Positions 6,027 to 11,241 of a stretch of DNA of 11,241 nt are shown piece by piece. A program made the position numbers and the translations under genes. Position 1 is the stretch's first letter. Each line of letters opens with the position of its first letter. The DNA is from Acidobacteriota bacterium (lineage in GTDB: Bacteria; Actinomycetota; Actinomycetes; Actinomycetales; Micrococcaceae): contig JABBNV010000068.1 in the NCBI GenBank assembly GCA_019352125.1, forward strand, positions 1-11,241, written 5' to 3'. The notes under the pieces are model-generated. The model was not told where the DNA came from. It was given only the letters and a program-made list of their open reading frames with translations, and did no database searches.

Positions 6027-6742
6027 GGATGATCCCGCGCTGCGCTGCGTACCAGGTGAGATGACCATGCATGCCCGGCGATCATCAGGCCGCCACCAGC
6101 GGCTGCAATCCCCCATCCCAGCGGACCGGATACGAATACCTTCAGTGGGTCAGCACCCATCATGAGTCCCAGCAGCAATCCGAGGATCGGCAGACAAGCC
6201 AGAATCCGCACCGTTGAGCGTGGACCTGCCATCGCCGTGTCCCGTTCGGCAGCCGCATCAATTTCGTCCTCCAGAGTGCTCGCATATTTATGCAGCACGG
6301 CAGCCACGGGGGCTCCGCTGCTTTCCGCTACGGCCAGGCAAGCGGCCAGCTCAAGCCAACGGCTTCGTTGTGCCGGTTCTGTTTCTATTCTCACGGTGTG
6401 AGCAGTCAGCGCGTTGCTCACGGGGATGCCGGAGTGGGCGGCTGTCTGAGCAGCGGCCAAGAATTCCGCGTGCGCGGGGAGATGACCACCCCGCTGGAGT
6501 TCAGCGTCCCAGACCGCAGTCACTGACCGTCCCGCGCTCAACAGAGCTGCCAACTCCTGAACCAGACGCACGAAGTCAGCCGCCACGCGCCCTTCCTTGG
6601 GCCCTAACCGGGTTCGGGCAAGGGGCCATGGGAGAGGGATCCGGTGGACATTGTCGGGATCCCCACGCAAGTATCTTGGCGCTCGCGCTGCACCTCCCCA
6701 GGTGAGTGCCGCCGCCAAAACAAGCAGGATGAAAATGGCCAT
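6023..6742 (-). CDS. tadB: type II secretion system F family protein TadB (Rv3658c-like)
   Basis: A 239-residue membrane protein. It starts with one membrane segment (2-18) and a basic linker (19-50). A T2SSF cytoplasmic domain follows at about 56-175, with FVRLVQELAALLSAGRSV (57-74) at its start and KYASTLEDEIDAAAERDTAMAGPR divided between 152 and 175. The C-terminal end has two hydrophobic segments (about 179-196 and 207-225) around the GADPLKVFVSGPLGW turn, a strong TadB signature. TadB pairs with TadC as the assembly platform contacted by the TadA hexamer. Its start lies 4 nt downstream of the tadA stop, and its stop overlaps the tadC ATG, so all three are expected on one message. It is shorter at the N-terminus than many proteobacterial TadB proteins but typical of actinobacterial ones. 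Confidence 0.87.
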   Translation of the reverse strand: MAIFILLVLAAALTWGGAARAPRYLRGDPDNVHRIPLPWPLARTRLGPKEGRVAADFVRLVQELAALLSAGRSVTAVWDAELQRGGHLPAHAEFLAAAQTAAHSGIPVSNALTAHTVRIETEPAQRSRWLELAACLAVAESSGAPVAAVLHKYASTLEDEIDAAAERDTAMAGPRSTVRILACLPILGLLLGLMMGADPLKVFVSGPLGWGIAAAGGGLMIAGHAWSSHLVRSAARDHP

Positions 6743-6746
6743 CTGC

Positions 6747-7955
6747 TCACGCGCCTACGCTGGCTTTGCCCAGCGGCTCCCCTGCTGGATTCAGCAGGGC
6801 GCTGAATGAATCCCAGGCTGGCCCCGCCGTCGTGCCATGTGCAGTCACCAGGACAGCGGGGCGAACTGTCAGCATTGCCTCGCGTCGTTCCAAAACACCA
6901 ATCTCGGTAAGGACCCGCTTGCCGTCGACTCGTGCCACATGGATGACGATGTCCAAGGCACTCGCCGCTTGGATAGCCACACCCTCAGGGCTCAGACCGG
7001 CCAAGGCTCCAAGTGCCGCCAAGCGCGCCGGAACGTCCGCGGAACTGTTGGCGTGGATGGTTCCACCACCACCGGAGTGCCCAGTATTGAGCGCCGCCAA
7101 TAGTTCACGGACTTCGGCGCCTCGACACTCGCCAACAATCAGTCGGGTGGGACTCATTCGCAACGCCTGGCGCACCAATTCCGCCAAATCTACCGCACCG
7201 GCTCCCTCCGCGTTCGAGTGCCGCGATTCAAGCGTCAGGACATGTGCATGCTCGGGGTTCAGCTCCGCCGCATCTTCGATTAACACCAGCCTCTCCTCGG
7301 GGCCACACAGCCCCAGCAGGGTAGACAGCAGCGTGGTTTTGCCCGATCCGGTGGCTCCACTGATCAAAAAACTCAGACGACGGCGGAGGGCTTGCCGCAG
7401 CAGGTCAGCCACGGGCTCTGGCATGAACCCTCGGTCCACCAGCTCGTCCAGGCTAAAAACTCGCGGGCGGCGAATCCGGATGGACAGCAAGGTCCCTGTG
7501 ACGGACACCGGCGCAATGACGGCGTGCACACGGAATCCACCGGGTAGGCGGACATCAACGCACGGGGAACCATCGTCCAACCGCCTCCCGCCGGTGGCCA
7601 CTAGTCTGACCGCCAGCGCTCGCACGGACTGTTCGGAGTCAAAGAGAACATTCACGGGCTCCGCACCAGCGCCCCTGTCAACCCACACGTCCTGTGGACC
7701 ATTGACAAAGATGTCCGTCACCTCAGGGAGCCCCACCAGTTCCTGGAGCGGCCCAAATCCGCTCAGCTCCGCTCGCAACTGCTCCACGGCGGCCAACGAA
7801 CCGGACGCGCCAAGCAGCTGACCGCTACTGGCTAGTGCTGTTGCGATCCGTTCAGAAGTAACCGGACCATGCTGCGATAGTACAGAAGCGCGGATGTTGT
7901 TCAGTAGCTCTCCGGACGGCAACGCCTGATCCCTCGAGTGTGCTCCGGGAGTCAT
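6747..7955 (-). CDS. tadA: TadA family secretion/pilus assembly ATPase (CpaF-like, Rv3659c-like)
   Basis: A 402-residue cytoplasmic ATPase of the VirB11/GspE superfamily that should power assembly of the Flp-type pilus. The N-terminal domain (about 15-165) contains GFGPLQELV (67-75) and VTDIFVNGPQDVWVDR (79-94), standard for CpaF. The catalytic domain has Walker A GATGSGKTT (200-208), the Asp box LVLIEDAAEL (223-232), Walker B RLIVGECRGAE (271-281) and the His box TGHSGGGGTIHAN (291-303), all intact. An active ATPase is therefore expected. The ATG at 7955 shares one base with the ssd stop (TAATG), and a G-rich stretch just upstream can serve as ribosome binding site. tadB follows after 4 nt. 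Functional assignment is firm. Whether it drives a pilus, as in Tad, or a secretion-like pseudopilus in this organism cannot be read from the sequence. Confidence 0.95.
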   Translation of the reverse strand: MTPGAHSRDQALPSGELLNNIRASVLSQHGPVTSERIATALASSGQLLGASGSLAAVEQLRAELSGFGPLQELVGLPEVTDIFVNGPQDVWVDRGAGAEPVNVLFDSEQSVRALAVRLVATGGRRLDDGSPCVDVRLPGGFRVHAVIAPVSVTGTLLSIRIRRPRVFSLDELVDRGFMPEPVADLLRQALRRRLSFLISGATGSGKTTLLSTLLGLCGPEERLVLIEDAAELNPEHAHVLTLESRHSNAEGAGAVDLAELVRQALRMSPTRLIVGECRGAEVRELLAALNTGHSGGGGTIHANSSADVPARLAALGALAGLSPEGVAIQAASALDIVIHVARVDGKRVLTEIGVLERREAMLTVRPAVLVTAHGTTAGPAWDSFSALLNPAGEPLGKASVGA

Positions 7956-9205
7956 TACGGCCCACCCCCCAAACGCGCCATTAAGGCATCACAAAGTTGG
8001 CCAACCTTTCGATCCCCGCCACGTTCGGTCAGCCTGCCCGTTTCTATTGCCGTAGCGAGCCCCCGGCGCCACGGGAAGGTGCCAAGAAAAGGAATGTTCA
8101 ACGCCTGGCCTATCAACTCAGCGTCAAGCCCTTCGCGCACTGGCCCTCGGACCACCAGGGAGAGGGGAACCAACGGAAGTTGGAGCCTAAACTGCATGCT
8201 GGCCACTGCGGGCCGAATTTTGGCTGGAACCACCAGCACCAAGTGGTCACAAAACTGCCCCAAACTGGTGAGCGCCTGGCTCGTCCTGCCTAGATCCACC
8301 ACCGTGAGTTCGTAGCCGCGCCGGGCGGCAACGAGCACCTCCCTGCCCTGATCCAAGGGACCCGCTGCCGAGTCCCGGGCGCCGAGCGCTGACGCGGGAG
8401 GAGATTCGGATTCCCGCGCCGCAGCTCCCCAGGATAACAGCGAGAATCCGGCGTATACCGGCAGCGCCGCCGCCAATTGGGCAGGGTTCAAGTCGCCGCG
8501 CGCACCGGACAGATCAGCCCACCGCAACCCCTCCACCGGGTCCTCTGCCAGAGCGAGTTCCAGCCCTCCGCCCCATTCGTCCCCATCCACTAAGAGCGTC
8601 CGAACGTCGCGGCGTGCCGCCCAGCTGGCCAGCAACACGGCCAGAGTTGACGCCCCGGCTCCACCGCAGCCTCCCACCACGCCTACCACCGGACCTAGAG
8701 CGGCCGGATCTTGAAGCCTGCCCAAGTAGCCAGCCAGCCATTCAGCTCCCTCCGGGAGCGCGGCTACTCGATCAATCCCGGCGCTGCTGGCTTCGCGCCA
8801 AAGCCTGGCCGAGCCGGTGAGGGACGGGTCAAATTCCACGGACGCGCTCAACCCGACAGCCACTAGACGACGGCCAAGCACGGTTGCTTGGGCAGCATAT
8901 TCGCTGGCAACGAGTACGGCTGTTGCCCCGGCAAGGGCAGCGGCGGCTGCGGGCACTGAATCCACCCGAATGAGGTCTACAGCGGCTGCGGCAGCAACCC
9001 GTGCTACCTCGTCATGCAACCGCGGGGATCCACCGATCAGCAAGACGGAGGATCGGCCCGGTGCGGCCGTTGTTGGAACCCCAGAAGGCAGCCCCACCTC
9101 CCCTGATTTTCGCGGAGCAAACCCCCTCCGTCTAGCGTTAGGCACAGTGCGCCTCGCCTCGGTATCCACCAATGAATGCGTCATGACTTCATAGTCGCGT
9201 GACAT
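7955..9205 (-). CDS. ssd: CpaE-like / septum site-determining protein Ssd (MinD-ParA superfamily, Rv3660c-like)
   Basis: A 416-residue protein leading the Tad cluster. An N-terminal polar region (1-50) is followed by a receiver-like alpha/beta domain (about 52-165). The ParA/MinD fold starts at VVGVVGGCGGAGASTLAVLLA (173-193 in the deposited frame) and includes the switch strand TLLVDGDEWGGGLEL (203-217). Compared with the deviant Walker A pattern KGGxGKT[ST], both lysines are missing: it reads CGGAGAST at 180-187. ATP hydrolysis is therefore doubtful, although the fold looks intact. TadZ/CpaE proteins localise Flp pilus machinery at the pole. The M. tuberculosis homologue Ssd was reported to affect septation. 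The ATG at 9205 has GGGAG about 10 nt upstream; the ATG at 9184 is an alternative. It overlaps tadA by one base. It is divergent from the polymerase gene, with a 107-bp shared upstream region. Confidence 0.88.
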   Translation of the reverse strand: MSRDYEVMTHSLVDTEARRTVPNARRRGFAPRKSGEVGLPSGVPTTAAPGRSSVLLIGGSPRLHDEVARVAAAAAVDLIRVDSVPAAAAALAGATAVLVASEYAAQATVLGRRLVAVGLSASVEFDPSLTGSARLWREASSAGIDRVAALPEGAEWLAGYLGRLQDPAALGPVVGVVGGCGGAGASTLAVLLASWAARRDVRTLLVDGDEWGGGLELALAEDPVEGLRWADLSGARGDLNPAQLAAALPVYAGFSLLSWGAAARESESPPASALGARDSAAGPLDQGREVLVAARRGYELTVVDLGRTSQALTSLGQFCDHLVLVVPAKIRPAVASMQFRLQLPLVPLSLVVRGPVREGLDAELIGQALNIPFLGTFPWRRGLATAIETGRLTERGGDRKVGQLCDALMARLGGGP

Positions 9206-9297
9206 CGGCGGCAGGCTCCCGTGGATGGACCTCTATGTGCTGTATCGGGCCGGTTTGAACGGCTGTGGAGGGGACGTCACCAGCTTGCCCGGAGACC

Positions 9298-9303
9298 GGA
9301 GAG
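9298..9303 (+). promoter_or_regulatory. ribosome binding site GGAGAG before the polymerase ATG
   Basis: GGAGAG lies 9 nt before the ATG at 9313 and supports that start over the in-frame GTG at 9265. The 9206-9312 region must also hold the divergent promoters of ssd and the polymerase. I could not identify convincing -35/-10 pairs there. Confidence 0.45.
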
Positions 9304-9312
9304 AATAGAACC

Positions 9313-10995
9313 ATGTACGTGCTGCTGTCCGCCCCCGATGAGGCACCGACCGGGGCGCTGGCCCTGACGCCCCTGGATGCTCAGGGCAACCCCGCGGGCC
9401 CGGCACGCACAGTGACCCCAGCCAACCTTGCCGCCGTCGTCCGCGAGCTTGAAACCAAGAACCCACGCTGGGTCTGGCAGCGCACTGGCGACTTTTACCC
9501 CGCTCTCCTGAGTGCTGGCGTGAGTGTTGAGCGCTGCCATGACCTGACGCTCTGCCGCAATATTCTGGCTAATTCTTCCTTCACGGCTCACACGGACTAT
9601 GCCAAAAACACACAGGCGGAGCCGATGGAAGAACCGCTGGACGAGCGGCCGTCCCTCATGTCCAACCCCCTGCAGGACAGCCTCTTTGCTGAGCCCGTAG
9701 CGGCGAAAGGCCCGCCAGCAAGCGCACTGGCCAGTCAACTACGCGCCCAGTTGGCTGCCCTCCGCCAAGCCACCGAGCCGGGACGTCTTGCCTTGCTGTT
9801 GGCTGCCGAATCCGCCGGGTCCCTGATAGCTGTGGAGATGCAGCACGCGGGGTTGCCGTGGCGTACGGACCTGCATGAGGCAATTCTCCAGGAGCACCTG
9901 GGGCCGCGCCCGCAAGGGCTAAACCGCCCGGAGAAAATGGAGGCGCTGGCAGCCGAATTGCGCCTTGCCCTTAACGCTCCCTCGCTCAATCCCGATTCGC
10001 CGCAGGAGCTTATGCGGGCCCTGCACAGGGCCGGGATCGAGGCGAAAACCACGCGCCAATGGGAGCTGGTCAACATCAAGCACCCGGCCATTGAACCTCT
10101 GCTGGCCTACAAGAAACTCAGCAGACTGCACTCTGCCAACGGCTGGTCCTGGCTCGATACATGGGTAGCCGATGGCCGGTTCCGGCCCGAATATGTGGTG
10201 GGCGGCGTGGTCTCTGGACGCTGGGCCTCCCGCGGCGGTGGTGCACTACAAATTCCCAAGCAGATCCGCGGCGCGGCCCATGCGGATGACGGATTCAAGT
10301 TGATTGTTGCGGACGCCGCACAGCTGGAGCCTCGGGTACTAATTGCTCTGGCACAGGACACGAAGATGGCCGAAGCTGCGCGGGACAAGGACCTCTATGC
10401 GGGCATTGCAGCGCAGGGCTTTGGCGGTGAGCGCGCGAAAGCCAAGGTAGCTCTTTTGGGCGCTATTTACGGCTCCACCACGGGGGAATCAGGCCGGCTG
10501 ATGCCCCAGCTGACCCGCACGTATCCGCATGCCGTGGGCTTTGTGGAGGACGCCGCGCGAGCAGGCGAGCGGGGTGACACTCTCACCACCAGATTGGGCC
10601 GAAGCACACCGCCACCCTCGGATGGGTATCTTCGGACGCAACAAACCACCAATGAGGCGGAGCAGCGACGGGCGGATAGCTTTGCCCGCTCGCGTGGCCG
10701 GTTCACTCGCAATTTTGTGGTCCAAGGCTCAGCCGCGGATTGGGCAGCGTGCTGGCTGGCAGAACTACGACGGCGGCTCCGGGCACTTGCGGAGGAAGTC
10801 CGCGGCCCTCGTGCGGAGTTGGTGTTTTTCCTGCACGACGAGGTGATGGTGCACTGCCCAGAACCCTTGGTGGAACAGGTGAGCGCGCTGGTGGAGGATG
10901 CTGCGGCAGCAGCGGGAGAGTTGCTCTTCGGCAAGGTTCCCGTGGCCTTCCCGGTGACTACCGCCGTCGTCGATTCTTATGACAAGGCCAAGTAG
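9313..10995 (+). CDS. family A DNA polymerase, annotated as bifunctional 3'-5' exonuclease/DNA polymerase
   Basis: A 560-residue PolA relative without the 5'-3' flap nuclease domain, as in the actinobacterial stand-alone family. The polymerase palm and fingers are recognisable. Motif A is VADAAQLEPR (332-341), with Asp334 and Glu339 at the positions of E. coli Asp705 and Glu710. Motif B has Arg374, Lys378, Tyr386 and Gly387 in the spacing of Arg754, Lys758, Tyr766 and Gly767. Motif C is HDE (508-510). The metal-binding aspartates are present, so polymerase activity is plausible. The N-terminal 90 residues should be the exonuclease-like domain, but I find no DxE ExoI motif or clear ExoII/III residues. 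Residues about 95-140 look like a linker. The ATG at 9313 follows GGAGAG; a GTG at 9265 would add 16 residues. A role in repair synthesis is inferred. The convergent NUDIX gene follows after 21 bp. Confidence 0.9.
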   Translation: MYVLLSAPDEAPTGALALTPLDAQGNPAGPARTVTPANLAAVVRELETKNPRWVWQRTGDFYPALLSAGVSVERCHDLTLCRNILANSSFTAHTDYAKNTQAEPMEEPLDERPSLMSNPLQDSLFAEPVAAKGPPASALASQLRAQLAALRQATEPGRLALLLAAESAGSLIAVEMQHAGLPWRTDLHEAILQEHLGPRPQGLNRPEKMEALAAELRLALNAPSLNPDSPQELMRALHRAGIEAKTTRQWELVNIKHPAIEPLLAYKKLSRLHSANGWSWLDTWVADGRFRPEYVVGGVVSGRWASRGGGALQIPKQIRGAAHADDGFKLIVADAAQLEPRVLIALAQDTKMAEAARDKDLYAGIAAQGFGGERAKAKVALLGAIYGSTTGESGRLMPQLTRTYPHAVGFVEDAARAGERGDTLTTRLGRSTPPPSDGYLRTQQTTNEAEQRRADSFARSRGRFTRNFVVQGSAADWAACWLAELRRRLRALAEEVRGPRAELVFFLHDEVMVHCPEPLVEQVSALVEDAAAAAGELLFGKVPVAFPVTTAVVDSYDKAK

Positions 10996-11016
10996 CGCAC
11001 CGTCCCAAGGCAGGTG

Positions 11017-11241
11017 TCAGAGAGGCGGAATAACCTCGCGGGAGGCATCCCAGGCAACGCTCCACCCCGCAGCGTCAAAGAGGCCGTCCAGAATCCCGGC
11101 GGTGAAGCCCCACACCAGTACGTCATCAACAACAAACGCGGGCCCTCGAAATTTCCGCCTGCCCCGTTGCATGGCCGCGGTATAACGATTCGCACAATTT
11201 GATGCCGATATGCAGGCCCTGATCGCGGAGGTGGAGACCAT
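11017..11241 (-). CDS. probable NUDIX hydrolase (CoA pyrophosphatase-like), C-terminal fragment; start beyond right edge
   Basis: The 74 visible codons read off the right edge of the window. The segment FRGPAFVVDDVLVWGFTAGI (31-50) followed by LDGLFDAAGW (51-60) closely resembles the C-terminal end of actinobacterial NUDIX proteins annotated as CoA pyrophosphatase, where a GPAF...VWGFTAG[IL]L motif closes the fold. NRYTA (18-22) fits the segment preceding it. The catalytic Nudix box (GX5EX7REUXEEXGU) would lie upstream, outside the window, so the family call rests on the C-terminus only. The ATG at the last three bases is in frame but is almost certainly internal. The gene converges on the polymerase with 21 bp between stops. 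In related genomes such a gene is, from memory, often near endonuclease III, which would be the thing to look for next door. Confidence 0.6.
   Translation of the reverse strand: MVSTSAIRACISASNCANRYTAAMQRGRRKFRGPAFVVDDVLVWGFTAGILDGLFDAAGWSVAWDASREVIPPL

Noticed and set aside
6027..6116. Upstream starts of tadC at 6068 or 6116
   Set aside because: They overlap tadB coding sequence, and the added residues (RWWRPDDRRA-type) look like a shadow frame; the ATGA junction at 6026 is preferred.
6766..7821. 351-codon plus-strand ORF opposite tadA
   Set aside because: Serine/arginine/proline-rich composition with no domain; a shadow of the tadA codons, not a gene.
4203..9205. A type II secretion or archaellum-type system instead of Tad
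   Set aside because: The TadA-type ATPase with CpaF N-terminal motifs, separate TadB and TadC, the Glu-Tyr Flp pilin motif, and two TadE-like genes specifically indicate Tad/Flp.
10996..11016. Terminator between the polymerase and the NUDIX gene
   Set aside because: The 21-bp gap holds no stem-loop followed by a T-run on either strand.

Overview
This window reads as a chromosomal segment of a high-GC Gram-positive bacterium (Actinomycetota). Protein-level similarity of the helicase, the TrhO protein and the polymerase suggests Micrococcaceae, Arthrobacter or a close relative; this is recognition from memory, not a search. The coding strands show strong third-position G/C bias. I see no insertion sequences, tRNA or rRNA genes, CRISPR array or phage genes.

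Layout from left to right. (1) At 2-883 (+) is the C-terminal part of a single-chain PheS-like class II synthetase homologue that carries its own FDX-ACB domain (the 'PheS-related mystery ligase' SrmL type). (2) At 880-1764 (-), convergent and sharing the stop bases with it, is trhO, a rhodanese-family tRNA U34 hydroxylase. (3) At about 1784-4237 (+) is a large DExH helicase with a C-terminal DUF1998/cysteine cluster (MrfA/Hrq1-like). (4) At 4203-9205 (-) is a compact seven-gene actinobacterial Tad/Flp pilus-type cluster. It is read right to left as CpaE-like Ssd, TadA ATPase, TadB, TadC, a 180-bp gap, a Flp-like pilin (DUF4244), TadE, and a second TadE-like protein. The last gene overlaps the helicase end by 35 bp. 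(5) At 9313-10995 (+), divergent from ssd, is a family A DNA polymerase lacking a 5'-3' exonuclease domain. (6) At 11017-11241 (-) is the C-terminal fragment of a probable NUDIX hydrolase that runs off the right edge.

The helicase plus Tad arrangement matches the recurring actinobacterial 'helicase/secretion neighborhood', equivalent to M. tuberculosis Rv3649 and Rv3654c-Rv3660c. TadA would power a TadB/TadC membrane platform that assembles the small pilin and TadE-type minor subunits, with Ssd/CpaE for positioning or regulation. No prepilin peptidase is present here, so processing must be supplied from elsewhere. Genes within the two Tad sub-blocks are packed with 1-4 bp overlaps or 4-bp gaps, which implies translational coupling.

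I do not see a clearly new system. The least understood items are the SrmL-type protein, the lysine-less P-loop of the CpaE-like protein, the long-leader/short-mature pilin, and the polymerase with a degenerate exonuclease region.
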